Part shown: piece after piece, positions 24,335 through 30,889 of the stretch | How positions within the stretch are numbered: position 1 is the stretch's first letter | How the letters are laid out: every line of letters begins with the position of its first letter | NCBI GenBank assembly: GCA_050184225.1 | Contig: JBFXAN010000045.1 | Span: 1 to 42,009 of the forward strand | DNA: 42,009 nt | Reading direction: 5' to 3' | Source of the DNA: JBFXAN01 sp050184225 | GTDB lineage: Bacteria; Chloroflexota; Dehalococcoidia; CAUJGQ01 | Translations under genes and position numbers: made by a program | Notes under the pieces: model-generated | Databases searched by the model: none | The model's input: only the letters and a program-made list of their open reading frames with translations | Told to the model about the DNA's origin: nothing

Positions 24335-24338
24335 AAAA

Positions 24339-24355
24339 TAGCCACAAACCGTCTT
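24339..24355 (+). promoter_or_regulatory. Operator-like 17-mer, site B
   Basis: TAGCC-ACAAACC-GTCTT lies in the 124-bp gap between the resolvase stop and the helicase start. It is identical over 16 bases to site A at 8030. Confidence 0.65.
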
Positions 24356-24375
24356 TTCCGTTGGTCCCGGTTTCG

Positions 24376-24768
24376 TCATCCCGCATCAACCCGGAACGTG
24401 AACGCCAGCCCACCCTCCCCGCGTACCTGGCTTACCGTCCCGACTCGCACATGAGCATCCTCGCCATCCCACAGCGCGGTCGCGATGCCATCCCGGATGC
24501 CCTTGCAGGCCGTGACGATGTTGTCTTCGTCCCAGCGCTTCGCCCCCTTGGGCCATTCGACCTCGATATCCATAATCAGCGGATCGCGGGTCGCCATCAA
24601 TGCCGCGACACCCGGCGCGTTGCCGTTGATATGGCTCACCGTGGCGCGCCGTGCCTCTTCCTTCACCCGCGCACGCGGCCGGCTCTTGTAGGTCCAGTGC
24701 GTGCCCTGGCTGCCGTTGGGACTGAGCTCTCGCGTCAGCACGATCGGCATCGTGATCCGCGCGATCAT
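24376..24768 (-). CDS. RusA-like Holliday junction resolvase
   Basis: A 130-residue protein starting at ATG 24768, overlapping the upstream stop as ATGA. The family pattern is clear: LSPNGSQGTHW near the N-terminus, PLIMDIEVEWPKGAKRWDED with acidic metal ligands, DNIVTACKGIRDGIATALW with the conserved lysine and DG, then GEDAHVRVG. RusA enzymes cleave four-way junctions during phage recombination and before packaging. Length is normal for the family. It is cotranscribed with the LexA-like gene. Confidence 0.85.
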   Translation of the reverse strand: MIARITMPIVLTRELSPNGSQGTHWTYKSRPRARVKEEARRATVSHINGNAPGVAALMATRDPLIMDIEVEWPKGAKRWDEDNIVTACKGIRDGIATALWDGEDAHVRVGTVSQVRGEGGLAFTFRVDAG

Positions 24769-25013
24769 GCCGACACCTCCGGCAGCCACCGGCCGGCATC
24801 GCCCACGATGCGCAGCGTGCGCTCCTTGCGCGGCTCCCAGGTGACGAGCCCACGCTCCCGCAGCCGATCAAGCCGGGTCCAGACGGGACTATTCGAGGTG
24901 AATCCCGTCGCGTCCGCGACCTCCCGGATTGATGGCGCGTAGCCGTGCTGGCTCAGGTAGTGGGCCAGGAACGTCATCATCTGCCGGTCACGCGTGTCGA
25001 TGGTGGGTCGCAT
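24765..25013 (-). CDS. LexA N-terminal-like winged-helix DNA-binding protein
   Basis: An 82-residue protein starting at ATG 25013 with AAAGGAG upstream. It matches the LexA DNA-binding domain: QMMTFLAHYLSQHGYAPSIR, EVADATGFTSNSPVWTRLDR, LRERGLVTWEPRKERTLRIV. It lacks the C-terminal autocleavage (peptidase) domain of LexA, so any control would be by other means. It is the first gene after an operator-like site (25031-25047), so it is likely under the XRE repressor. It may act as a small transcription factor for the downstream group. Confidence 0.8.
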   Translation of the reverse strand: MRPTIDTRDRQMMTFLAHYLSQHGYAPSIREVADATGFTSNSPVWTRLDRLRERGLVTWEPRKERTLRIVGDAGRWLPEVSA

Positions 25014-25030
25014 GGTCGCTCCTTTCGGGC

Positions 25031-25047
25031 TAATCCGTTTATGGCTA
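25031..25047 (-). promoter_or_regulatory. Operator-like 17-mer, site E
   Basis: Minus strand TAGCC-ATAAACG-GATTA lies between the stop at 25054 and the ribosome site of the LexA-like gene (25018-25024). The next bases, CCCG, match the extended consensus. Confidence 0.65.
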
Positions 25048-25053
25048 TAGCGG

Positions 25054-25383
25054 TCATGGGCGATCGGCTTCGCCCGTGGGCGGTGCGGTGGCGGCGTCGG
25101 GGAGTGGTTCATAGCGTCTCCTGAACACATCGGCCGACATGGTGCTGAACTGATCGCCATGATGCCGGATGATCCAGTCGCCGCGATACACCCGCTGGCA
25201 CCCCCCGTCCTCTCCGTAGAGATGGACAACCGGCTGATCTGCCACATACCCGTCAAACGACGCCGAGCCACCGCAGCCCCGCACCCAATCCACCAGATCG
25301 TCCGCGTCGTCTCTCCACACAAACAACCGTGCCTCGATGACCGCGGGCGGGCGCGGCCGCTCACGAAATCGTTGGGCGCCCAT
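25054..25383 (-). CDS. Hypothetical protein
   Basis: A 109-residue protein starting at ATG 25383 with AGGAGG 10 bases upstream and a TGATG overlap with the previous stop. The N-terminus is basic (MGAQRFRERPRPPAVIEARL). The core has FVWRDDADDLVDWVRGCGG, VVHLYGEDGGCQRVYRGDWI and IRHHGDQFSTMSADVFRRRYEPL. The phrase on a stretch that ends F-x-R-x-Y-x-P is common in small actinophage-type proteins that are displayed as a default substitution domain. No function is assigned. Confidence 0.6.
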   Translation of the reverse strand: MGAQRFRERPRPPAVIEARLFVWRDDADDLVDWVRGCGGSASFDGYVADQPVVHLYGEDGGCQRVYRGDWIIRHHGDQFSTMSADVFRRRYEPLPDAATAPPTGEADRP

Positions 25384-25643
25384 CAAAACATTGCCTCCTG
25401 CTGTGCCGCCGCCGATCCGTCCAGCGTCACCAGATGATGCGGCGCAAACGTCCAGAACCCGCTGCTGTCCGGCTTGCTCGGGTCGGGATCGAAACAGACC
25501 GTCAGGGTGCGCGGCGCCGGACCCACGCCCACCCGGCAAATCGTGCCCGTGTAGCCGATCACGTGGCGCAGCGTCGGGTCATCGTCCGGCACTCCCGCGA
25601 TCCGTACCCGTGTGCCCAGCGGGAACTCCGCTGGTTCCGTCAC
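25383..25643 (-). CDS. Small SH3/KOW-like barrel protein
   Basis: An 86-residue protein starting at GTG 25643, overlapping the previous stop as GTGA. The sequence PLGTRVRIAGVPDDDPTLRH, VIGYTGTICRV, TLTVCFDPDP and HHLVTLDG is a regular five-strand pattern typical of SH3-like barrels in phage accessory proteins. Partner and role are unknown. Confidence 0.6.
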   Translation of the reverse strand: MTEPAEFPLGTRVRIAGVPDDDPTLRHVIGYTGTICRVGVGPAPRTLTVCFDPDPSKPDSSGFWTFAPHHLVTLDGSAAAQQEAMF

Positions 25644-26041
25644 AGCATCCTCCGTTGCCCGGTCGCGGCAATCGCCGCTTCCCGGTTCCGTTGCCGCGTG
25701 ATGGCGGCGTTTCGCAAATGACGCTCGCGGTCCCAATTCAGATGACATCGCTGGCAATACGCGAAGATGTGGCCGGGGTCGTAGCAAGCGGGATCGTGGC
25801 ACAGGTGCGCGATCGTCAACACGATGCGGATCATGTGCGGATATTCGCCAAACAACCGTTCACCCGTGCCGCTGTTCATGCCGTCGATGTCGGCCTCATC
25901 GTGCCAAGCGCCGTGCCGGTCCCGCGCGCCGATGGCCCCGTTCGCCACCCCGCATTGCTCGCAGCGATGATCGGCCTGGTCGAGAATCTGGCGGCGAATT
26001 GATTTCCAGTCCGGGTGATATTGGCTGTAGTCGCACGGCAT
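25640..26041 (-). CDS. HNH-type protein in the replication cluster
   Basis: A 133-residue protein starting at ATG 26041 behind TTAGGAG. It has WKSIRRQILDQADHRCEQCG, an N-terminal Cys pair, then IVLTIAHLCHDPACYDPGHI and FAYCQRCHLNWDRERHLRNA. The two CxxC pairs and the IAHL...H elements resemble the HNH nuclease zinc fold, but the DH of the typical catalytic motif is replaced by AH, so activity is uncertain. It lies between helicase-loader and small barrel genes. Confidence 0.7.
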   Translation of the reverse strand: MPCDYSQYHPDWKSIRRQILDQADHRCEQCGVANGAIGARDRHGAWHDEADIDGMNSGTGERLFGEYPHMIRIVLTIAHLCHDPACYDPGHIFAYCQRCHLNWDRERHLRNAAITRQRNREAAIAATGQRRML

Positions 26042-26049
26042 CGTGACTC

Positions 26050-26517
26050 CTAACTGACGCGCAAACTGCGGCGCGTGTCGGGAAGTAGCGTGGCCCACCG
26101 CTCGGGAGAGACCGTCGGCGGCCGGTCCGGGTCATTCCGCGCCTCCTCGATAGCGCGCCCCGCGTCCTTCTCGCGTTGTTCCGCGATCTCGGCACGGCGG
26201 GCTTCGTGGCGTTCGCGCGCCGCCGCGACCTCTTCTAGCGAGCGCTCCCGCCACGCCTGCGCATCAGCGATCATCGTGGGCGTGGGACCGCCCAACTCCA
26301 GCGCGCGCTCTCGCAACTCGGCAACCTGCGGCGGCCATTGTTCATGCCTAAACCAGTCATCCAGGGCGAGTTCGATGTGCGGCCGCAACGGAATATCCGC
26401 CAGCGCCCTCTGCCAGGTGCGGACCATCAACTCCGCGTTGCGCTCGGCCGTCTTCGGTGTCTGCCAGTAGTGCGCGGTAATCATCTCCAACACCATGCCG
26501 GTCTCTTTGGCGTTCAT
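26050..26517 (-). CDS. Helicase loader candidate (G39P-like)
   Basis: A 155-residue protein starting at ATG 26517. The N-terminal 75 residues (TGMVLEMITAHYWQTPKTAE, LMVRTWQRALADIPLRPHIE, WPPQVAELRERALELG) match the pattern of SPP1 G39P-type loaders that deliver the host or phage replicative helicase to the origin. A charged coiled-coil C-terminus follows. The start lies inside the upstream gene: 161 bases overlap in another frame. It stands next to a replication-O-like gene, as expected. Confidence 0.65.
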   Translation of the reverse strand: MNAKETGMVLEMITAHYWQTPKTAERNAELMVRTWQRALADIPLRPHIELALDDWFRHEQWPPQVAELRERALELGGPTPTMIADAQAWRERSLEEVAAARERHEARRAEIAEQREKDAGRAIEEARNDPDRPPTVSPERWATLLPDTRRSLRVS

Positions 26518-27316
26518 GTTCTCGCTTCTCGTCAATGCTCTGCCCCGCCGCAAAATAGCCGCCGGACTTTGACGCTGGGCCGGCGCGAGGCGGTGCATCA
26601 GGAGGGTCCGACTCCCACAGTTTGCCGTTCAGAAACGTCGCCGTATGGGTCGCAAAGCCGCGCCGCCAGCCATCGCTGGCGTTGAACCTCGGCAATGCGG
26701 CACGGGCCGCGGCCCGGTCTTCATCGCTGAGCTTGCGCCACGCGTTGAACGCCTTGAGCTTCGAGTTGTTCACCACGCGGGGATACTCGGACCAGAACGA
26801 TTCGAAATCAGCGGTATACGACGCATGCCCATTCCCCCTGGGGGGTAAGGGGGGCGTTTCGTCTCCGTCTTGTTCCGTCTCTGTTTCTGTCTCTGTTACG
26901 TTTTGTTTATCGATACCGTCACCATAGGGTATCGATAGGGTATCTTCGCCCGGAAGAAACTCGGGATACTCCATGTAGATGGCCTCGCGAACCACTGATG
27001 GCATATCCGCGACCAGCTTCGCGGCGTTGACCCGCACCTTGGCGCTATTCGACTGCCGGCGGTAGAAGTTTTTGAGGAACACGATTTGGTGTTCGGGCCA
27101 CCACTGCACCCGTGGCGCCCAGGATCGCAGCATCTTCTCGATGAAGTCCTGCGACAACCCGGTCTCGAATGCCATCTTGCGCGGTGTAATCTCAAACGCG
27201 CCGCAACTCGTGGAGCGGGGATTGGTCAACAGGTAGAGAAACAGCAACTTGCCCTGCGGCGCCAGCGACTCGAACCAGGGATCGTCCCACGTGCCGCAAT
27301 CGACTAGGCGATACAT
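26357..27316 (-). CDS. Replication initiator candidate (O-like, winged-helix)
   Basis: A 319-residue protein starting at ATG 27316 (TGATG overlap with the previous stop). N-terminal residues 1-120 are a winged-helix region seen in phage replication proteins: DDPWFESLAPQGKLLFLYLL, CGAFEITPRKMAFETGL, VFLKNFYRRQSNSAKV. A Thr/Glu-rich linker follows. The C-terminal module FESFWSEYPRVVNNSKLKAF, NAWRKLSDEDRAAARAAL and FATHTATFLNGKLWE is typical of these proteins. The last 50 or so residues overlap the loader gene and look unlike protein. Either the overlap is real or a frame error hides the true end. Confidence 0.7.
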   Translation of the reverse strand: MYRLVDCGTWDDPWFESLAPQGKLLFLYLLTNPRSTSCGAFEITPRKMAFETGLSQDFIEKMLRSWAPRVQWWPEHQIVFLKNFYRRQSNSAKVRVNAAKLVADMPSVVREAIYMEYPEFLPGEDTLSIPYGDGIDKQNVTETETETEQDGDETPPLPPRGNGHASYTADFESFWSEYPRVVNNSKLKAFNAWRKLSDEDRAAARAALPRFNASDGWRRGFATHTATFLNGKLWESDPPDAPPRAGPASKSGGYFAAGQSIDEKREHERQRDRHGVGDDYRALLADTEDGRAQRGVDGPHLAEGAGGYSVAAAHRTRPG

Positions 27317-27573
27317 CAGCCCGCCACCCGCCGCGCCGCGCCCTCGCGGATCAGCCGATCGAGCAACAGGTCGGCCGGATCAGCGCAGCCCTGGCACAGA
27401 TGCTCCGTATACCAGGTGTGCTCGTCAGGGTCGATCCGTTCCGTCATGATCGCCCGCTCGACCGGCACCGGCCCCGTGCAGATCGCACACCGCACGGTGG
27501 TTGATGCCGCCGCGCCATGAGCGCCCACGGTGGGCGGTTTTGGTCTTTCGGGGAGGGTGTAAGTATACTGCAT
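27316..27573 (-). CDS. Small zinc-ribbon protein upstream of the replication gene
   Basis: An 85-residue protein starting at ATG 27573 behind AGGAG. CAIC near residue 29 and CQGC near residue 60 form a probable zinc site, and the C-terminus is helical and basic. A longer version from an ATG at 27664 (beginning MLCCADHKEMPPVMG) is also open but lacks a ribosome site. The gap up to 27686 holds an operator-like site and a promoter candidate, so this is probably the first gene of the replication group. Confidence 0.65.
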   Translation of the reverse strand: MQYTYTLPERPKPPTVGAHGAAASTTVRCAICTGPVPVERAIMTERIDPDEHTWYTEHLCQGCADPADLLLDRLIREGAARRVAG

Positions 27574-27653
27574 CTGTCCGCTCCTGCCGATTTCAGGGTC
27601 GGTTCCGCCGTCGGTGAAGCCCATCACCGGCGGCATTTCCTTGTGGTCCGCAC

Positions 27654-27662
27654 AGCATAGCA
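27654..27662 (-). promoter_or_regulatory. Extended -10 promoter candidate TGC-TATGCT for the replication group
   Basis: TGCTATGCT on the minus strand is a good extended -10 about 85 bases upstream of ATG 27573. An operator-like site covers the -35 region. Confidence 0.45.
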
Positions 27663-27672
27663 TGAGTCCGTC

Positions 27673-27689
27673 TAGCCTGATTGTGGCTA
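27673..27689 (-). promoter_or_regulatory. Operator-like 17-mer, site D (perfect dyad)
   Basis: Minus strand TAGCC-ACAATCA-GGCTA has perfectly complementary 5-base half sites. It overlaps the TAG stop of the upstream gene and lies directly before the promoter candidate. Confidence 0.7.
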
Positions 27690-28226
27690 TCCGTCGGCCA
27701 GCGGATCGCGGCCCGTCATCTCGCGCACCGTGGACAGCACGCTGTAGGCGATGGTCGGGCTCTTCTGCTTCGTGCGCTGCATGAACTCCCGGAAGCGCAT
27801 CATCAGCACGATCTCGCGGTACGTGTAGCGGCACGATTTGCCCTTGCCGCGGCACGTCCCGACATCCACCAGATCGGCCAGCTTCTTCATCTGTTGCACC
27901 GTGTAGCCCAGCTCCGCCGCCGTGTCGGCCGCGTCCAGATAGAGCTGTCGCGTCAGCTTCACCTTCTCGACCGCCTGCCCGTTGCTCGCCGCCCGCTGCG
28001 CTACCGTGGCGGCCGCGTCATGCTTGCGATGCTCCTGCATAGCGCCCTGCATGCTGTTGAGACTCATCACACTGTCCATCGTGAACGCCACCCGCCCCCG
28101 CCCATCCACGTCGACCAGCAGATTGCCGCTGTCCTTCGAGATCCCGACGAATCGCCCGGTCGCGCCCTTCCGCACTTTCGCGTCGTTCTCGCCGATGCGA
28201 ACCGGATCACCCACCTGCAACGTCAT
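27687..28226 (-). CDS. Hypothetical protein with SH3-like N-terminus and helix-turn-helix-like C-terminus
   Basis: A 179-residue protein starting at ATG 28226 behind GGGAGG. Residues 1-50 (LQVGDPVRIGENDAKVRKGA, TGRFVGISKDSGNLLVDVDG) form a KOW/SH3-like barrel. Residues about 95-175 (LYLDAADTAAELGYTVQQMK, YTYREIVLMMRFREFMQRTK) resemble a MerR-like helix-turn-helix. Regulation of early genes is possible but unproved. It is coupled closely to the small zinc-finger gene upstream. Confidence 0.6.
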   Translation of the reverse strand: MTLQVGDPVRIGENDAKVRKGATGRFVGISKDSGNLLVDVDGRGRVAFTMDSVMSLNSMQGAMQEHRKHDAAATVAQRAASNGQAVEKVKLTRQLYLDAADTAAELGYTVQQMKKLADLVDVGTCRGKGKSCRYTYREIVLMMRFREFMQRTKQKSPTIAYSVLSTVREMTGRDPLADG

Positions 28227-28436
28227 CTACACGCCTCCCTGCCGAATCTGTTTCCCGCTATGACGCTTGGCTCCCACGTGATGCAGCCCACAGACCTCAC
28301 ACCGATAGACCTCCAGCGGCTTGGCCCGTTTGCCGCGCGCCCGGTTGGCGTGATCGGCCCGCTGTTGCGCCGCCTCCCGCGTCTCGTAACGCTGCTTACC
28401 GTCACACATGCGCCCCATGAATCTGCCGATGCTCAT
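28227..28436 (-). CDS. Small zinc-finger protein downstream of the C5 methyltransferase
   Basis: A 69-residue protein starting at ATG 28436, overlapping the methyltransferase stop as ATGA. It is basic, with KQRYETREAAQQRADHANRA and then YRCEVCGLHHVGAKRHSG: CxxC and two His form a single zinc site. This composition is frequent in tiny phage proteins next to replication genes. The function is unknown. Confidence 0.7.
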   Translation of the reverse strand: MSIGRFMGRMCDGKQRYETREAAQQRADHANRARGKRAKPLEVYRCEVCGLHHVGAKRHSGKQIRQGGV

Positions 28437-29452
28437 GGCTCGCTCCCTTCGATGGCCTGAAAGATGAGGTAGGGAATCTGGGGCACGAGGCTATTCCCGA
28501 GCGCCTTCAGCTTCGCCACGCGGTGCTCACAGCCGGCCGTGACGCGCGGTACGCCGTCCTCCCAATCCAGGCCAAATGCGTTCATGGGGTCGCCATGCCA
28601 TCGCGGGTCCATCAAACGTCCAGGTACCCGTCGGGTAGGCCCATCATGCGACTGACCCAATCGGGGTTGAGTTTTCCCCCTGGATGATCCACCTTCACCG
28701 TTACCTGCAAACTCGTGATCGCATGGCGCGGCCCGCCCTTCATGCGCTGCTTCATCGCCATGTGCGCTTCGGGACTCTTGTCGTCGTTGGCTACTGGCGT
28801 CGGCAGCAGCCTCCCGCCGTTCTCGTCCATCCACTCGTACAGTTCCGTGCGGTTCATGCCCGACGAGCAATCCCCCGTGCAGGGGCGTGGTGTGGGAGCC
28901 ATCGCTTGCTTGCGTATTCCCGTTTCGTTTGGCCGCAATCGTCCCTTCGTCGTGCGCCCGCCCAGCACATCGCTGGGCATCGGAGACTGCAACAATCCAG
29001 ACGCGATCTCTCCGGTGCGGGGCATTGACACCCGCAGCAGGTAGTACGACCGTCCCGCAGGCGTAACCTTGTGCTTCCAGGTCAGCAAGCACCTGGTCAA
29101 GTGCCAGGCGGATGAAACCAGTAACGTTCTCAACCACAACCACTCGTGGCCCCATAACTGAGATAATTCGGTTAACCTCTGGCCAGAGGTGACGGTCATC
29201 TGCTGCGCCAGCCTGCTTCCCGGCAACACTGTATGGCTGGCAAGGTATGCCTCCGCAAAGAAGGTCAACTGCTCCGAACTCATCGCCATGTACGTCCTTC
29301 AGGTCGTCGATATGCAGCGCGTCGGGCCAGTGATGTTTCAGCACGCGGGAGCAGAACGGGTCGATCTCTACGTGCCCGACGACGTCCCAGCCCATCCACG
29401 TCGCGGCCAGGCTGAAACCGCCCAGGCCCGCGCAGACCTCGACCACCCTCAC
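28433..29452 (-). CDS. C5-cytosine DNA methyltransferase
   Basis: A 339-residue protein starting at GTG 29452 (GTGA overlap with the previous stop). Motif I is VVEVCAGLGGFSLA (residues 3-16). Motif IV is GGIPCQPYS with the catalytic Cys at residue 71, and motif VI is ENV (108-110). Motif VIII is NAPHRRDRVWIVA (143-155). Motif X is KLKALGNSLVPQI near residue 315. The region between motifs VIII and X, normally the target recognition domain, is short and low in complexity. That same DNA encodes part of a second protein in another frame. The enzyme is an orphan, so protection from host restriction is the likely role. Confidence 0.9.
   Translation of the reverse strand: MRVVEVCAGLGGFSLAATWMGWDVVGHVEIDPFCSRVLKHHWPDALHIDDLKDVHGDEFGAVDLLCGGIPCQPYSVAGKQAGAADDRHLWPEVNRIISVMGPRVVVVENVTGFIRLALDQVLADLEAQGYACGTVVLPAAGVNAPHRRDRVWIVAVSDAQRCAGRAHDEGTIAAKRNGNTQASDGSHTTPLHGGLLVGHEPHGTVRVDGRERREAAADASSQRRQESRSAHGDEAAHEGRAAPCDHEFAGNGEGGSSRGKTQPRLGQSHDGPTRRVPGRLMDPRWHGDPMNAFGLDWEDGVPRVTAGCEHRVAKLKALGNSLVPQIPYLIFQAIEGSEP
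28612..29289 (-). CDS. Second protein embedded in the methyltransferase gene in another frame
   Basis: A 225-residue frame (ATG 29289) lies wholly inside the methyltransferase gene, offset +1. It does not look like a shadow: it reads SEQLTFFAEAYLASHTVLPG, MTVTSGQRLTELSQLWGHEW, LTWKHKVTPAGRSYYLLRVS, MPRTGEIASGLLQSP, LLPTPVANDD, and ends GGKLNPDWVSRMMGLPDGY. From memory of phage proteins, the pattern TWK-TP-GR-L-S-PRT-SGL and LNP-WV-MG-P-G belongs to a known family found with or within dcm-like genes. I infer dual coding. Function is unknown; help in DNA target recognition is possible. Confidence 0.65.
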   Translation of the reverse strand: MAMSSEQLTFFAEAYLASHTVLPGSRLAQQMTVTSGQRLTELSQLWGHEWLWLRTLLVSSAWHLTRCLLTWKHKVTPAGRSYYLLRVSMPRTGEIASGLLQSPMPSDVLGGRTTKGRLRPNETGIRKQAMAPTPRPCTGDCSSGMNRTELYEWMDENGGRLLPTPVANDDKSPEAHMAMKQRMKGGPRHAITSLQVTVKVDHPGGKLNPDWVSRMMGLPDGYLDV

Positions 29453-29736
29453 CGCGGCTCCCGCATGAACAACTCCGGCGCGGCATCCAGCAGGCTCAAC
29501 AGCCGCCGCACCGACGCCCGCCCGATCGTCTCCGTGCCGTGCTCCCAGCGGGTCAGGCTGACCCGGCTCACCCCCAGCATCTCCGCCATCGTGGCCTGCG
29601 AGACGCCCAGCCGCATCCGCAGCCGGTAGATATCACGGCTCGTCCACGGCTCGATCGGCCGCACCTTCACCGGGCGGTACGCCGAGTGGTGCACGAAGCG
29701 GCGCGGCGTCACCCAGCCCTCGGCGATGGCGGTCAT
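29449..29736 (-). CDS. XRE-family helix-turn-helix protein
   Basis: A 95-residue protein starting at ATG 29736 (ATGA overlap). The helix-turn-helix is at residues about 37-70: LRMRLGVSQATMAEMLGVSR and VSLTRWEHGTETIGRASVRR. The N-terminal 30 residues are basic and aromatic. It is located directly upstream of the methyltransferase and overlaps its start (GTGA), so it may control its own operon, as seen for regulators paired with methyltransferases. It is not adjacent to the repeated operator. Confidence 0.85.
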   Translation of the reverse strand: MTAIAEGWVTPRRFVHHSAYRPVKVRPIEPWTSRDIYRLRMRLGVSQATMAEMLGVSRVSLTRWEHGTETIGRASVRRLLSLLDAAPELFMREPR

Positions 29737-30134
29737 GGCCGCGCCTCCAACTCCGCGATGTAGGCCAGCAGATCGTCGATGTCCTGTCGCGCGCACGCCA
29801 TGAACTCGGCGTCCGGGTGGCGCAGCCCGATAATGTCACCCCGGTAGACCCGTGGGTGCTTCCGGTCCGTTGCTTCCGGGCAGACCTCGAAGATCGGCAT
29901 GTCCTCGCCGCCGCGATGCCGACCGTCCGCGCGGTACATGAACCCGTTGCGGTTGAATCGCGGCACCGCCTCCTGCATCCCGGCGCGCACGAAGTCCATT
30001 ACCGTGTGCTCGCCACCGCGCCCTGCACGGGACGCCAGGCGGAGATGCACGTCGACGTTGCCCCGCCAGAACCACGGCCCCGGCATCGCTGCATCGGCCC
30101 GCTGGCGGATCGCCTCGATGTCTGGCCGGTTCAT
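29733..30134 (-). CDS. Hypothetical protein of common phage type
   Basis: A 133-residue protein starting at ATG 30134 (ATGA overlap). It has PDIEAIRQRADAAMPGPWFW at the N-terminus and DIIGLRHPDAEFMACARQDI, DDLLAYIAELE at the C-terminus. This N- and C-terminal combination (A-x-PGPW and ARxDIxxLL) is widespread in phages of high-GC hosts, with no known activity. The middle carries residues such as HRGGEDMPIFEVCPEAT. Confidence 0.75.
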   Translation of the reverse strand: MNRPDIEAIRQRADAAMPGPWFWRGNVDVHLRLASRAGRGGEHTVMDFVRAGMQEAVPRFNRNGFMYRADGRHRGGEDMPIFEVCPEATDRKHPRVYRGDIIGLRHPDAEFMACARQDIDDLLAYIAELEARP

Positions 30135-30760
30135 GTCGGCCCGCCTTGCAACATCGCGATCAGCGTGCTGGCATCACGCCGGTTCAACCCCGCTGGCCCG
30201 CCCCGCACCTGAAACTCCGCGTAGATGCGGTCATCCAGCGATTGCGGGCTGATCCCCGCCTCTCGCGCCACCTGCTCGAGGTAGCGCAGTTGACGCTGTG
30301 TGGCGGGCTGCTCCGGAGCCTGACCGCCGCCCTGCTGCTGTGCCTGGTAGGGCCGGTCAGGGGAGGGGAATCGCGATACGCGCACCGATCCATCAACCGG
30401 CGGATCGCCCGGGCGATGCGCCACCGCCTCACCGCCCACGAACTGCGTGCCGTAGCCGAGGTGCGCCAGCGCGCGGCCGATAGATTTTTGCTCGGCCTTC
30501 TCGATGTAGTCACGAAAATCCCCGGCTGTCTCAGACCCATGACCCGTCGCGACCCCAACCACCTCCGCGCCAACGATGCGGGTCACGGTGGCGCGAAACA
30601 ACGCAAAGTCGGGCGTGAGCTCCAACATTTCGGTGGTGATCTGGCTGTCCGGCGCATCATCGCGCAACCACTTCACGCGCCACCGGACCTCGAGATACTC
30701 ATTGCCATTGATGCGGGTGAGATGTTTTGCGGGGTCGAATGCGGGTTCGTTCTCGCTCAT
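30131..30760 (-). CDS. ssDNA-annealing or single-strand-binding recombination protein candidate
   Basis: A 209-residue protein starting at ATG 30760. Residues 1-110 fit a Rad52/Sak-like or similar annealing fold: DPAKHLTRINGNEYLEVRWR, VKWLRDDAPDSQITTEMLEL, then GDFRDYIEKAEQKSIGRALA and HLGYGTQF. The segment D-F-x-x-YIEKAE-x-x-x-IGRALA-x-LGYGTQF is the strongest marker. A Gln-rich linker leads to a C-terminal helical module (TQRQLRYLEQVAREAGISPQ) often found at the end of such proteins. It would work with the RusA resolvase and helicase in recombination. Confidence 0.6.
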   Translation of the reverse strand: MSENEPAFDPAKHLTRINGNEYLEVRWRVKWLRDDAPDSQITTEMLELTPDFALFRATVTRIVGAEVVGVATGHGSETAGDFRDYIEKAEQKSIGRALAHLGYGTQFVGGEAVAHRPGDPPVDGSVRVSRFPSPDRPYQAQQQGGGQAPEQPATQRQLRYLEQVAREAGISPQSLDDRIYAEFQVRGGPAGLNRRDASTLIAMLQGGPT

Positions 30761-30888
30761 GCTGCTCTCCTGGCGGCGCGCATCCGCGCCATCTGCTCAG
30801 CGCTTCGTTGCTTGCCATTCACCTGTGACGGATACCGCGTGTATGTCCTGCCGCATGTCGCGCACCGCAACTCAACCCGCGATGACAC
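30757..30888 (-). CDS. Tiny zinc-knuckle protein
   Basis: A 43-residue gene starting at GTG 30888, overlapping the next ATG at its end (ATGA). It reads VELRCATCGRTYTRYPSQVN then GKQRSAEQMARMRAARRAA. CxxC plus a basic tail suggests nucleic-acid or metal binding. GGGGG in the upstream gene can serve as ribosome site. The tight overlap with the annealing protein gene supports it being real. Confidence 0.6.
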   Translation of the reverse strand: MSSRVELRCATCGRTYTRYPSQVNGKQRSAEQMARMRAARRAA

Positions 30889-30889
30889 G

